Positions 25,709 to 34,102 are shown, counted from the first letter of the stretch. The stretch: 47,915 nt of DNA from DATBDE01 sp036270095 (GCA_036270095.1 DATBDE010000132.1:1-47915); one strand, 5' to 3'. Made by a program: numbers and translations. Notes: generated by a model from the letters alone, not told the origin.

Positions 25709-26683
25709 CTAGATGACCGTCTGGCGGTCTTCGAGCCCGTCGAAGGCCAGCGCCGCGGCGCCGATCAGGCCCGCGTCGCTGCCGAAGTGGGCTGCCTCGA
25801 CGCGCACGAGGTCGCGCGGGAAAGGCAGCGCGCGGCGCTCCATCTCCTCGCGAGCGGGGGTGAGCAGCAGCTCGCCCGCCGCGATCAGCCCGCCGCCGAT
25901 GACGATGACCTCGGGGTTGAAGATGTTCACGTAGTTGGCCAGCCCGACCCCGAGGCGGCGGCCAACGAGCGCGATGAGCGCGACGGCGTCGGCGTCGCCG
26001 TCGTGAGCCATCTCGGTGATGTAGTGGCCGTTGAGCTCGCGCCCGGCGGTCAGCGCGCGGCCGAGGTTGGAGCTGGGGTTGGCCTCGGCGAACGCGCGCG
26101 CCTCGCGGGCGAGCGCGGTGCCCGAGGCCATGGTCTCGAGGCACCCGTGGTTGGGGCAGTTGCCCTGGCACGGCGGGCCGTTGAGGTCGATGACCATGTG
26201 GCCGAGCTCGGCGCCGGCGCCGGCGTAGCCGTGGTAGAGCTTGCCGTCGAGCACCATCCCGCCACCGATCCCGGTGCCGATCGTGAGCGTGACGGAGTAG
26301 CGCGTGCCCCGGGCGGCCCCGAACCGGTGCTCGGCGAGCGCGGCGACGTTGGCGTCGTTGTCGACGAAGACCGGCAGCCCGAGCCGCTCGGCCATCACGT
26401 CGCGCAGCGGGAAGTCGCTGATCGGCAGGTTGACCGCCATCACCGCCGTGCCCGTGCGCTGATCGATCAGGCAGGGGATGCCGAACCCGACGGCCTCGAT
26501 CTCGACCGGGGAGGCCTCGCGCACCTCGCTGACCGCCTCGACGACGGCCGAGACGACCGTGGACTGGTCGAGCCCGGCCATCTCGCGACGGGCACGATGG
26601 TGCACTTGGAGGTCGGCGTCGATCGCCCCCGCCAGCGCCTTCGTCCCTCCGAGATCGACTCCGACGACGCACGAGGCTGACAT
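25709..26683 (-). CDS. ROK-family sugar kinase (glucokinase type)
   Basis: The 324-residue kinase has the VVGVDLGGTKALAGAI phosphate loop, the VDNDANVAALAEH catalytic-Asp motif and LTIGTGIGGGMVLDGK. GAELGHMVID and the zinc motif GPPCQGNCPNHGCLE complete the ROK signature. There is no DNA-binding N-terminus, so it is an enzyme rather than a ROK repressor; glucose is the likeliest substrate. A TATAGT box lies eight bases before its ATG. It is co-directional with rsmI. Confidence 0.93.
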   Translation of the reverse strand: MSASCVVGVDLGGTKALAGAIDADLQVHHRARREMAGLDQSTVVSAVVEAVSEVREASPVEIEAVGFGIPCLIDQRTGTAVMAVNLPISDFPLRDVMAERLGLPVFVDNDANVAALAEHRFGAARGTRYSVTLTIGTGIGGGMVLDGKLYHGYAGAGAELGHMVIDLNGPPCQGNCPNHGCLETMASGTALAREARAFAEANPSSNLGRALTAGRELNGHYITEMAHDGDADAVALIALVGRRLGVGLANYVNIFNPEVIVIGGGLIAAGELLLTPAREEMERRALPFPRDLVRVEAAHFGSDAGLIGAAALAFDGLEDRQTVI

Positions 26684-26707
26684 GGGCGGCCACTATAAAG
26701 CGCCCCC
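26684..26707. promoter_or_regulatory. 24-bp divergent promoter with two -10 boxes sharing one TATA core
   Basis: In the 24 bases between the ROK kinase ATG and the LCP GTG, the plus strand has TATAAA (26694-26699), eight bases before GTG. The minus strand has TATAGT (26697-26692), eight bases before ATG. The boxes overlap by the four-base TATA. Both messages would begin at the start codon, and the two RNA polymerases cannot bind at once. There is no room for Shine-Dalgarno sequences. Confidence 0.75.
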
Positions 26708-27769
26708 GTGGCCGAGCCCGAGTACACCCTCTATCGCTCGCGGCCGCGCTTGTTCCGGCGCGACGAACCGGAGTTCTCCGGTCCCAACAGCCTGCGCGGC
26801 CCCAAGCGCGACCGCGCCCCACGGCGCAAGATCACTTGGAAGCGCGTGCTCCTGTGGCTGGTGATCGCGGTCGCCGGCTGGCTGCTGCTCTCGCTGATCC
26901 TGTTCATGGTCTCGGCCGAGTTCGAGCAGGACCAGGTCTCCGACCAGGCCAAGAACCAGCTCGACGGCTCGGGGCCGCTGCCCTTCTCGGCCAACACCGT
27001 GCTGGTCATCGGCTCCGACGCCCGCCCGCCGGGCACGCACGAGGGCGGCGCCAACGTCGTCGGCCAGCCAAGCCGTGCCGACACGCTGCTGCTCATCCGC
27101 ACCGGCGGCGGCGACTCGTCCCGCCTCTCCATCCCCCGCGACACCGTCGTGCCCATCCCCGGCCACGGGCCGGACAAGGTCAACGCCGCCTACGCGATCG
27201 GCGGCCCGGCGCTGACCATCACCACGCTCAAGCGCTACCTCGGCATCGACATCAACCACGTGGTCGAAGTCAACTTCGTCGACTTCCCCAAGTTCATCGA
27301 CGCGCTCGGCGGCATCGACCTGACCTTCCGGCACAAGCTCTGCGCCGAGATCAGCGGCGGCGCCAAGAACGGCGGCCAGACGCTGAAGTTCTCCAAGGGC
27401 GAGCACCACCTCAACGGCAAGCAGACACTCGGCGTGGCCCGCGTGCGCAAGGACAACCCGTGCTTCCCGGGCGAGAACGACTTCACGCGGGTCCAGCGCC
27501 AGCAGGACATCCTCAGCGCGATCAAGAGCCAGATCGCCTCGCCGAGCACGTTCTTCCGGCTGCCGTGGGTGTCGTGGGAGGCGCCGAAGGCCATCCGCTC
27601 CGACATGGGCGGTCCGACGCTGCTGGGGCTGTTCTCGTCGCTGGCCGTCGGCGGCACTCCGCCCACACGCATCCTCAAGGGCGACCCGTCGGTCGTGAAC
27701 GGCCAGGACGTGCTCGTCGTGCCCGAGGCGCGCAAGCAGGCCGCGGTCAAGCGCTTCGAGAACGGCTAG
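26708..27769 (+). CDS. LytR-CpsA-Psr (LCP) family cell-wall glycopolymer ligase
   Basis: The 353-residue protein has a basic cytoplasmic N-terminus (about 1-45), one transmembrane helix (about 48-70) and an extracellular LCP domain. Seen motifs are NTVLVIGSDARP, SRADTLLLIR, LSIPRDTVVPIPG, DKVNAAYAIGG and a late ARVRKDN...DFTRVQRQQ segment carrying Arg residues for the polyprenyl phosphate. LCP enzymes attach wall polymers to peptidoglycan. Start is GTG at 26708 behind a TATAAA box. The 3' end overlaps the convergent exporter gene by 23 bp. Confidence 0.93.
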   Translation: MAEPEYTLYRSRPRLFRRDEPEFSGPNSLRGPKRDRAPRRKITWKRVLLWLVIAVAGWLLLSLILFMVSAEFEQDQVSDQAKNQLDGSGPLPFSANTVLVIGSDARPPGTHEGGANVVGQPSRADTLLLIRTGGGDSSRLSIPRDTVVPIPGHGPDKVNAAYAIGGPALTITTLKRYLGIDINHVVEVNFVDFPKFIDALGGIDLTFRHKLCAEISGGAKNGGQTLKFSKGEHHLNGKQTLGVARVRKDNPCFPGENDFTRVQRQQDILSAIKSQIASPSTFFRLPWVSWEAPKAIRSDMGGPTLLGLFSSLAVGGTPPTRILKGDPSVVNGQDVLVVPEARKQAAVKRFENG

Positions 27770-28670
27770 CGGGCGCACGCACCGCCGCCGTACGGGGCGC
27801 CGCGCGCCGGCTGGCCAGCGCCACGCCGGCGAGGATGAGCACGAGCGCGATGACGTCGGTGACGCTGATCGACTCGTCGAGCAGCGCGGCGCCGTAGACA
27901 AGCGCGACCGGCGGCGCCAGGTAGGCGACGAGCGAGGCGCGGCCCGCGCCGAGCTCGCCGATCAGGCGGTAGTAGATGACGAACGCGAACGCCGTGCCCA
28001 GCGCGCCCAGTCCGATCAGCGCGAGCACGGCGCGCAGGCCCGGCGCCTTCGTCGGCAGGTCGGCGAGCGCCGGCGGAAGCGCGATGAGGCATCCCGCCGC
28101 GACCGAGAAGCACGAGGTCACCACTGCGGGGATGCCGCCGTAGGCCTTCTTGACCACGAAGGTGGCCAGCGCATAGCAGGCGGCCGCCCCGATCATCGCC
28201 AGCGCACCGAGGAACTCGCCCAGCGTGCTCACCGACTCGACGCCGACGAGCAGGCCCACGCCGACGATCCCGACCGCCAGGCCGACGCCCTGACGGCGGT
28301 CGATCTGCTCGGACTTGTCGATGAACGGGGCGAACAGCGCCACGAACAGCGGCGCCGACGCGATGAGGACGGCGGTCAGGCCCGAGGGCACGTGCTGCTC
28401 GCCGACCGTGATGAGCAGGAAGGGCGCCGTGATCGAGACCGCGCCCAGGCCCAGCGCGGTCCAGGGCCGGCGGCGGACGTCCGACAGCGCGGCCCACGTC
28501 GCGCCGCCCTGCAACCGGACCGCGGCGAACAGAACCAGCGCCCCGATCAGCGTGCGGCCGAAGACGATGAAGGGCGGGGAGAACCCCTCCAGGCAGTACT
28601 TGATCAACAGGTAGGAGCCGCCCCAGATGGCGGCCAGCAGGCCGAGCAGGCCCACCTGGCGGGGCGTCAC
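27747..28670 (-). CDS. EamA/DMT-family transporter
   Basis: The 307-residue protein has ten predicted transmembrane helices in two EamA repeats. The first begins LLGLLAAIWGGSYLLIKYCLEG, and the second covers about 150-290 with ALGTAFAFVIYYRLIGELGAGRASLVAYLAPPVALVYG. These are typical drug/metabolite exporters; the substrate is unknown. The start is GTG at 28670, four bases after the FmdB gene. The stop overlaps the convergent LCP gene. Confidence 0.92.
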   Translation of the reverse strand: MTPRQVGLLGLLAAIWGGSYLLIKYCLEGFSPPFIVFGRTLIGALVLFAAVRLQGGATWAALSDVRRRPWTALGLGAVSITAPFLLITVGEQHVPSGLTAVLIASAPLFVALFAPFIDKSEQIDRRQGVGLAVGIVGVGLLVGVESVSTLGEFLGALAMIGAAACYALATFVVKKAYGGIPAVVTSCFSVAAGCLIALPPALADLPTKAPGLRAVLALIGLGALGTAFAFVIYYRLIGELGAGRASLVAYLAPPVALVYGAALLDESISVTDVIALVLILAGVALASRRAAPRTAAVRAPASRSRSA

Positions 28671-28674
28671 CCGG

Positions 28675-28989
28675 CTAGTCCGAGGAGGCCGAGGACGACT
28701 TCGACTCGGACTTCGACTCCGACTTGCTCCCCGAGTCCGAGCTCTTGCCGTCCGAGCTCTTGCTGTCCGAGCCCTTGCCGTCCGAGGACTCCGAGCTCGC
28801 CGCGCCCCGCTTCGCCTTGCCGTAGTCGGTGTTGTAGAAGCCCGACCCCTTGAAGTGGACGGCCACCGGGTGGAACACCCGGCGGACCGGCGCGTCGCAG
28901 GTTTGGCACGATGCGACCGGATCGTCGGTCATACGTTGCATCACTTCGAACGCGTGACCGTTCTCGCACCGGTATTCGTAGATCGGCAT
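28675..28989 (-). CDS. FmdB-type zinc ribbon protein with Ser/Lys repeat tail
   Basis: The 104-residue protein starts MPIYEYRCENGHAFEVMQRM, the FmdB/CxxC_CXXC_SSSS signature. The zinc ribbon uses Cys8 (CENGH) with CQTC, rather than the usual second CxxC, so the first knuckle is CxxxH-like. VAVHFKGSGFYNTDYG closes the family domain. The last ~40 residues are repeats of Ser, Asp, Lys and Gly (SDGKSSDS type), coded by a short tandem DNA repeat. Function unknown. A TATACT box is ten bases upstream. Confidence 0.88.
   Translation of the reverse strand: MPIYEYRCENGHAFEVMQRMTDDPVASCQTCDAPVRRVFHPVAVHFKGSGFYNTDYGKAKRGAASSESSDGKGSDSKSSDGKSSDSGSKSESKSESKSSSASSD
28682..28800 (-). repeat. Ser/Asp/Lys coding repeat
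   Basis: Degenerate 9- to 27-base repeats (reading tccgagctcttgccg-type units on the plus strand) encode the SDGK/SESKS tail of the FmdB protein. The tail probably varies in length between strains. Confidence 0.6.
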
Positions 28990-29019
28990 CGCTTTACGGA
29001 GTATAGGAATGGGTTGGGC
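28990..29019. promoter_or_regulatory. Divergent promoter with overlapping TATA boxes, fmdB-like / glyS
   Basis: Minus-strand TATACT (29005-29000) stands ten bases before the FmdB ATG. Plus-strand TATAGG (29002-29007) stands twelve bases before the glyS ATG. They share four bases, the same arrangement as at 26684-26707. The plus box lacks the conserved final T. Confidence 0.5.
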
Positions 29020-30357
29020 ATGAGCGACGTGGTGACGATGGACAAGATCGTGGCGCTGTCCAAGCGCCGCGGCTTCGTGTTCCCCACGTCGGAGATCTAC
29101 GGCGGCCTGGGATCGACCTACGACTACGGGCCCTACGGGGTCGCCCTGCGACGCAACGTCAAGGATGCGTGGTGGCACGCGATGGTCATCGAGCGCGACG
29201 ACATCGTCGGCCTCGACTCGGCCATCCTGCAGCACCCGCGCACCTGGGAGGCGTCCGGCCACCTGGAGTCCTTCACCGACCCGCTCGTGGACTGCCGCGC
29301 CTGCGGGCAGCGCTTCCGCGCCGACCAGCTCGAGGGCAACCAGTGCCCGCAGAAGCCGTCGGTGCACCCGGGCGAAGGGCCTAACTGCGACTTGACCGAG
29401 GCGCGCCAGTTCAACCTCATGCTCGAGACCTCGCTCGGGCCGGTGCGCGACGAGGGCTCGATCGTCTACCTGCGCCCCGAGACCGCGCAGGGGATCTTCG
29501 CCAACTTCAAGAACGTGCTGCAGACCTCGCGGCGCAAGCCGCCGTTCGGGATCGCGCAGATCGGCAAGTCGTTCCGCAACGAGATCACCACGAAGCAATT
29601 CATCTTCCGGACACGCGAGTTCGAGCAGATGGAGATGGAGTTCTTCGTGCCGCCGCCCGACGCCGAGAAGTGGTTCCTGTACTGGCTCGACGCGCGCGAG
29701 CGCTGGTACCTCGAGCTCGGCCTGTCCGAGGACCATCTGCGCCTGCGCCCGCACGACCCGGACGAGCTCTCGCACTACTCGACCGGGACGAGCGACATCG
29801 AGTACCTCTTTCCCACCGGCTGGCAGGAGCTCGAGGGCATCGCGAACCGCGGCGACTTCGACCTCCGCCAGCATGCGCAGTACTCGGGCGAGAAGCTCGA
29901 GTACTTCGACCAGGCAACGGGTGAGCGCTACGTGCCGTACGTGGTCGAGCCGGCGGCCGGCGTGGACCGCTGTATGCTCGCGTTCCTCGTCGACGCCTAC
30001 GACGAGGACGAGCAGGGGGGCGAGAAGCGCACCGTGCTGCGCCTGCATCCGCGGCTGGCCCCGATCAAGGCGGCCATCCTGCCGCTGGTGCGCAAGGACG
30101 GGCAGCCCGAGCTCGCCCATGAGGTACACGACCTGCTGCGCCCGCTCATGCTCACCGAGTACGACGAGGGCGGGTCGATCGGCCGCCGCTACCGGCGCCA
30201 GGACGAGATCGGCACGCCGTGGGCGGTGACCATCGACCACCAGTCGCTGGAGGAACGCACGGTCACGGTGCGAGACCGTGACAGCCTGGCCCAGGACCGG
30301 GTGGCGATCGACGCGCTGCCCGGGTTCCTGCAGGACCGCCTCGCCGGAAAAGAGTGA
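29020..30357 (+). CDS. glyS: Glycyl-tRNA synthetase (alpha2 type)
   Basis: The 445-residue class II synthetase charges tRNA-Gly. Motifs are KRRGFVFPTSEIYGG and YDYGPYGVALRRNVK at the start, and a zinc insert with CRACGQRFRAD and NQCPQK. YLRPETAQGIFANFKNVL follows, then motif 2 (FRNEITTKQFIFRTREFEQMEMEFF) and motif 3 (GVDRCMLAFLVDAY); the C-terminal anticodon-binding domain starts near LRLHPRLAP. The ATG at 29020 gives the usual length; a longer frame upstream is antisense to the FmdB gene. Confidence 0.95.
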   Translation: MSDVVTMDKIVALSKRRGFVFPTSEIYGGLGSTYDYGPYGVALRRNVKDAWWHAMVIERDDIVGLDSAILQHPRTWEASGHLESFTDPLVDCRACGQRFRADQLEGNQCPQKPSVHPGEGPNCDLTEARQFNLMLETSLGPVRDEGSIVYLRPETAQGIFANFKNVLQTSRRKPPFGIAQIGKSFRNEITTKQFIFRTREFEQMEMEFFVPPPDAEKWFLYWLDARERWYLELGLSEDHLRLRPHDPDELSHYSTGTSDIEYLFPTGWQELEGIANRGDFDLRQHAQYSGEKLEYFDQATGERYVPYVVEPAAGVDRCMLAFLVDAYDEDEQGGEKRTVLRLHPRLAPIKAAILPLVRKDGQPELAHEVHDLLRPLMLTEYDEGGSIGRRYRRQDEIGTPWAVTIDHQSLEERTVTVRDRDSLAQDRVAIDALPGFLQDRLAGKE

Positions 30358-30392
30358 TTTCAGAGCCGGTTTCCGGGCGCCGATAGAGCCGT

Positions 30393-31682
30393 ATGTGGGT
30401 GCGCTTCGGCATGCGCGAGGGCCCCGTCCGCTGGCTGGTCGAAACCCGGTGGGGGCTGGCGTTTGCGGTCGCCTGGGTGGCGGCGGCCGGCGTGGCGCTG
30501 ATCGTGCTTCCGGGGTCGACCGTGCGCGACGCGCGGGCCCCCCGGCCCGAGCGGGTGCGGCCGCTGGTCATCGGCGGCGTGCCGCCCGCGCCGGTGGCGC
30601 CCGCCCGGAGCCGCCGCCGTTCCGGCTCGGCTGGGGCGACGCCGGCAGGAGGCGCTCCGACGCCGCCTGTTCCCGCCACTCCGACGCCCGGTGTGGGGAT
30701 CGTTCCGGCGCCCGCGCCCGTGGGCGGCGGTCCGCGCGCTGTCGCGCCCACCCCCGATGTCGACTCGACGCGGCGCGCGGACGCCGACGGCGACGGGCTC
30801 TCGACCGCCCGCGAGCTGCGGTTGGGCACCAACCCCAAGGTCGCCGACACCGACGGCGACGGCATGCCCGATGGCTTTGAGGTCCATTACCGGCTGCAGC
30901 CGCGCGATGCCGTCGACGCGCCGGTCGACAGCGACGACGACGGCGTCAGCAACGTCAACGAGTTCCGCACGGGGTCCTCGCCGCGCGCGGTCGACTCCAA
31001 CTCCGACGGCATCGACGACGGCGCCGACGACACGGACGGCGACGGTTTGACGAACGCCTTCGAGAACCTCGCGGGCATCAGCCTCGTCGAGGCCGACTCC
31101 AACGGCGACGGGGTCCCCGACGCCGATGACGACCTCGACGGCGACGGCCTCGACAACGCGGTCGAGCAGCGCCTCGACCTCGACCCGGTGGCCGCGGTCA
31201 GCGCCGACGACGGCATCTCCGACGGTGACCGCGACAGCGACGGGGACGGGATCAGCAACGTCGCCGAGGAGGCGGCCGGCACCGACCCGGCGGTGCCCAA
31301 CCCGCCGGCCGAGCAGCCCACGCCGCCCGAGCAGCCGCCGGCGACGGAGCCGCCGCCGAGCGAGCCGGCCCCGCCGAGCGAGCCGCCGCCGAAGCAGGAA
31401 CCGCCTAAGGGCGAGCAGCGTGCGGCGAGCGGCGGGCAGCCGAAGGTCGAGCAGCCGAAGGTCGAGCAGCCAAAGGTCGAGCCACAGCTGGGTGGGGAGC
31501 AGGCGGGCGGTGGCGGGCAGACCAGCGGCGGCCAGCAGAGCAACGGCGGCCAGCAGAGCAGCGACGGCCAGCAGGCCGACGCTGGCGACCAGAGCGGCGG
31601 CGGCGACCAGGCCGCCGGCAGCGAGGCGAGCACCGGCGGCGGGAGCGGCGGCGCCGCGACCAACGTGGCGCCGTCCCCCTGA
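30393..31682 (+). CDS. Membrane-anchored thrombospondin type-3 repeat (calcium-binding) protein
   Basis: The 429-residue protein has an N-terminal signal anchor (about 22-43), a Pro/Ala-rich linker (about 50-125), and thrombospondin type-3-like calcium loops at about 128-300, each of DxDGDGxxD form (DADGDGLSTARE, DTDGDGMPDGFE, DSDDDGVSNVNE, DSNGDGVPDADD, DSDGDGISNVAE). A Pro/Glu-rich, then Gln/Gly/Ser-rich tail follows, including three KVEQP copies. It is probably a stiff, calcium-stabilised cell-surface stalk. No sortase signal is visible. A GC hairpin (CGCCGC 31693-31698 with GCGGCG 31713-31718) follows the stop. Confidence 0.82.
   Translation: MWVRFGMREGPVRWLVETRWGLAFAVAWVAAAGVALIVLPGSTVRDARAPRPERVRPLVIGGVPPAPVAPARSRRRSGSAGATPAGGAPTPPVPATPTPGVGIVPAPAPVGGGPRAVAPTPDVDSTRRADADGDGLSTARELRLGTNPKVADTDGDGMPDGFEVHYRLQPRDAVDAPVDSDDDGVSNVNEFRTGSSPRAVDSNSDGIDDGADDTDGDGLTNAFENLAGISLVEADSNGDGVPDADDDLDGDGLDNAVEQRLDLDPVAAVSADDGISDGDRDSDGDGISNVAEEAAGTDPAVPNPPAEQPTPPEQPPATEPPPSEPAPPSEPPPKQEPPKGEQRAASGGQPKVEQPKVEQPKVEPQLGGEQAGGGGQTSGGQQSNGGQQSSDGQQADAGDQSGGGDQAAGSEASTGGGSGGAATNVAPSP
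31440..31484 (+). repeat. 15-bp triplicate coding KVEQP
   Basis: Three near-identical 15-base units (ccgaaggtcgagcag type; the third differs at a few positions) encode successive KVEQP blocks in the tail of the thrombospondin-repeat protein. Confidence 0.75.
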
Positions 31683-31757
31683 GGGCCTGGCCCGCCGCTA
31701 CGTGTTCCGGGCGCGGCGAGGCGGGATTGTGACCGCCGACCCGGCACAATCCACCCC

Positions 31758-32684
31758 ATGAAGACGCTCGTCACCGGCGCGAGCGGGTTCGTGGGCCGCG
31801 AGGCCTGCGCGCAGCTCATCGCGGGCGGACACGAGGTCGTCGCGCTCGTCCGCCGCGAGGGCTCGCAACCCGAGGGCACCACCCCCGCCCGCGGCGATCT
31901 CACCGACGCTGCCTCGCTCGGCCGCGCCCTCGACGACCACGCGCCCGATTGCGTGTTTCACCTTGCGGCCGAGCTCGCCTCGCAGCGCAACGACGAGCGC
32001 GTGCGCGACGTCAACCTCGAGGGCACGCGGCGGCTCATCGATGCCGCCGTGCCCGAGAAGGACGAGCGCCCCGCGCCGAAGATCGTCTTCGCTTCCACGG
32101 TGGTGACCGGCGACGCCGGCGGGCGGGTCCTGACCGAGGACGACCCGCTGCCGGTGGAGACCACCTACGGCGAGACCAAGCAGGCGTGCGAGCGCATGCT
32201 GCGCGACTCGGCCCTCCTTTCTGTGGTCGTCCGCCCCGGCCACGTCTACGGCGCCGGCGGCTGGTACGCGGAGGAGATCGTCAAGCGCCTGCGCCAGCCC
32301 GGCCGTCTCGCCGTGGTCGGCAAGGGCGACAACTGGTGGGACGTCGTGCGCGTCGAGGACGTCGCCGCGGTGCTCGTCGCGGCGGCGGAGCAGGCCGAGG
32401 ACGGCGCGCTGTTCCACGTCGCCGACGACGAGCCGATCACCCTCTACGACTTCGTGAAGCTCACCGCCGACGCGCTCGGCGTCGGCGCGCCCCGGCGTAG
32501 CCCGGCGTTCCTCGCCCGCCTCATCGCCGGCCCGAACGCCGTCATGGCCGCGACCCGCTCGGCGCGCACCTCGAACGCCAAGGCCAAGCGCGAGCTCGGC
32601 TGGACGCCGCGCTACCCGACCGCGCACGAGGGCGTGCCCGACGCGGTGGTGAGGCTGGCAAGCCAAGCCCAGCCTGAGCCATAG
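31758..32684 (+). CDS. NAD-dependent epimerase/dehydratase (extended SDR)
   Basis: The 308-residue protein has the Rossmann loop TGASGFVGRE (residues 6-15), the YGETK active-site Tyr-x3-Lys (around 137-141), and the VVRPGHVYGAGGWY segment after it. This is an extended short-chain dehydrogenase acting on a nucleotide sugar or 3-beta-hydroxy substrate; the exact reaction is not clear. A CACAAT box seven bases before ATG suggests a leaderless message. It ends at a pair of hairpins. Confidence 0.85.
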   Translation: MKTLVTGASGFVGREACAQLIAGGHEVVALVRREGSQPEGTTPARGDLTDAASLGRALDDHAPDCVFHLAAELASQRNDERVRDVNLEGTRRLIDAAVPEKDERPAPKIVFASTVVTGDAGGRVLTEDDPLPVETTYGETKQACERMLRDSALLSVVVRPGHVYGAGGWYAEEIVKRLRQPGRLAVVGKGDNWWDVVRVEDVAAVLVAAAEQAEDGALFHVADDEPITLYDFVKLTADALGVGAPRRSPAFLARLIAGPNAVMAATRSARTSNAKAKRELGWTPRYPTAHEGVPDAVVRLASQAQPEP

Positions 32685-32688
32685 CTCG

Positions 32689-32734
32689 GCGTCCCTGACT
32701 CGGGACGCAGGGGTGAAGCCGTGCTAGGCACGGC
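32689..32734. terminator. Two tandem hairpins between convergent genes
   Basis: GCGTCCC/GGGACGC (32689-32695 with 32702-32708, six-base loop) and GCCGTGC/GCACGGC (32718-32724 with 32728-32734, three-base loop) are both perfect 7-bp stems. They sit between the convergent epimerase and membrane-protein genes and can act in both directions. No T-runs are present, as is usual in GC-rich actinobacteria. Confidence 0.65.
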
Positions 32735-32760
32735 GAGCCCCGAGGACCTAGTCATAGTCA

Positions 32761-32800
32761 GCGGCGCCGAGAATGGCTCAGCGGCGCCGAGAATGGCTCA
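32761..32800. repeat. Perfect 20-bp tandem duplication at a gene end
   Basis: The unit gcggcgccgagaatggctca occurs twice, head to tail, with no mismatch. The second copy contains the TGA stop of the minus-strand membrane-protein gene; the first lies just past it. It looks like a recent slippage duplication. Confidence 0.85.
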
Positions 32801-33472
32801 GACGCGCCAGTGCCGGACGACGGTGGGGATATGCAACGCCGGGTCGCCCTCCTCATCCGCGCCCCGCGGCAGCAGCGAGAAGCGGCTGACCGTCGGCTGG
32901 CCGCCCTCGCCGTCGCTGTACAGCAGGTCGATGGTGATCCCGTCCGCCTGTTGAATCAGCGCGCCCCGCACCGCTCGGCGCAGGTCCTCGTCGGAGTGCA
33001 ACGTCTCGTCATGGGCCCGCAGCGACGCCTGCCAGAAGCTCGCGTCGCCCGGGGGCACGTAGAGGTCGCGCACCTGTTGCGTGAAATCGTCGACGTTCGA
33101 CGGCGCCGCGTCGTCGGTGATCGTCCGGATCCGCTGTGGGTACACGCACCACGCGCGCAGCGCGCCCAGCCCCGCCCCCACGTTGCGCAACGAGATGGCC
33201 AGGTACACGTTGTCGCCCCGCACCTCGGCCCAGGCGAACCCGCCCGGCAGCACGATCTGGTGACCGTCGCCCCAAAGCACGGTGTCGGACGGGTCGCCCT
33301 CGCGCGACGGGACGAGCACCGGCCGCAGGCTGATCAGCAGGGCCTGCTCGGCCACCCGCGAGGCGCGGTTGGCGGTGCGGGTGGCCAGAAAGGTCGCTAT
33401 CGCGAGCACGAGCGTGCCCACGGCGGTCCCGACCTCGGCGACTGTCCCCCAGTCGGTCTCGGCTGCGATCAA
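32798..33472 (-). CDS. Single-span membrane protein with cytosolic beta-rich domain
   Basis: The 224-residue protein has one transmembrane helix near the start (about 11-30, VGTAVGTLVLAIATFLATR), then a soluble, mixed alpha/beta domain of about 190 residues (NVYLAISLRNVGAGLGALRAW, ALIQQADGITIDLLYSDGEG). The topology resembles stand-alone proteins that anchor an Ig-like domain to the inner face of the membrane. I do not recognise the family. The start is probably TTG at 33472, overlapping the TetR stop as TTGA, so the pair is co-translated. Confidence 0.65.
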   Translation of the reverse strand: MIAAETDWGTVAEVGTAVGTLVLAIATFLATRTANRASRVAEQALLISLRPVLVPSREGDPSDTVLWGDGHQIVLPGGFAWAEVRGDNVYLAISLRNVGAGLGALRAWCVYPQRIRTITDDAAPSNVDDFTQQVRDLYVPPGDASFWQASLRAHDETLHSDEDLRRAVRGALIQQADGITIDLLYSDGEGGQPTVSRFSLLPRGADEEGDPALHIPTVVRHWRV

Positions 33473-34080
33473 GCGCCCAGCAACGCCCGCGCGCAGACCA
33501 CGCCCGCGCGGACCCACTTCCCGAGCTCGCGCACGCGGTCGGGCGCGTGGAGCACCTGCAGCGCGATCCCGTCGCCGAGCGCGAACAGGATCGCCGCCAC
33601 CGCCTCGGGCTCGTCGGCCAGGCGCAGGACGCCCTCGTCTTGCTTGGCCTGCAGCAGGTCGGCGACGTGCCTGCGCGTGCGCCGGTAGAGGTCGCTGAGC
33701 TCGCCGGCGATCTCGTCGTTGCGCCGGGCCATCGTCGTGATCTCGAACAGCAGCGCGTAGAAGTCGGGGTCGTTCTCGAGCACGTCCTCGAGTGAGCGGA
33801 CGAGCGCGTCGACGAAGTCCTCGGCCGTGCGCACGTCGGAGAGCGCGGCGTCGAGGATGTCCATGCGGATGTCGCAGTCGCGCCGCACGACCTCGACCAG
33901 CAGCCGCTCCTTCGTGCCGAAGTAGTAGTGCAGGAGCCCGCGCGAGACGCCCGCCTCGCGCGCCACGTGGTCGAAGGTCGAGCCCGCGGCGCCGCGCCGC
34001 GCGACCGACGAGCGCATGGCGTCGACGATGCGCTTCGCCTTGTCGCCCGCGATGGGTTGCTGGGTGGTCGCCGCCTCCAT
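33469..34080 (-). CDS. TetR-family transcriptional regulator
   Basis: The 203-residue protein has a TetR HTH at about 15-60: IVDAMRSSVARRGAAGSTFDHVAREAGVSRGLLHYYFGTKERLL, with the YYFGTKExL end of the recognition helix. The rest is a helical ligand-binding domain. It probably regulates itself and the downstream membrane gene. A TAGAGT box (34095-34090) nine bases before the ATG indicates a leaderless message. The operator could be the AACTGGC inverted repeat at 34103-34122. Confidence 0.9.
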   Translation of the reverse strand: MEAATTQQPIAGDKAKRIVDAMRSSVARRGAAGSTFDHVAREAGVSRGLLHYYFGTKERLLVEVVRRDCDIRMDILDAALSDVRTAEDFVDALVRSLEDVLENDPDFYALLFEITTMARRNDEIAGELSDLYRRTRRHVADLLQAKQDEGVLRLADEPEAVAAILFALGDGIALQVLHAPDRVRELGKWVRAGVVCARALLGA

Positions 34081-34095
34081 GAGGACGGGACTCTA
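34081..34095 (-). promoter_or_regulatory. Leaderless-type promoter of the TetR gene
   Basis: TAGAGT (34095-34090) stands nine bases before the ATG. Directly upstream are two hairpins (34103-34175) that may carry the operator or be a repeat insertion. Confidence 0.5.
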
Positions 34096-34102
34096 GAGGG
34101 GA

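Noticed and set aside
28627..29019. Longer N-terminus for glycyl-tRNA synthetase
   Set aside because: The in-frame extension is antisense to the FmdB gene and is Arg/Leu/Ala low-complexity; the usual class II start lies at 29020.
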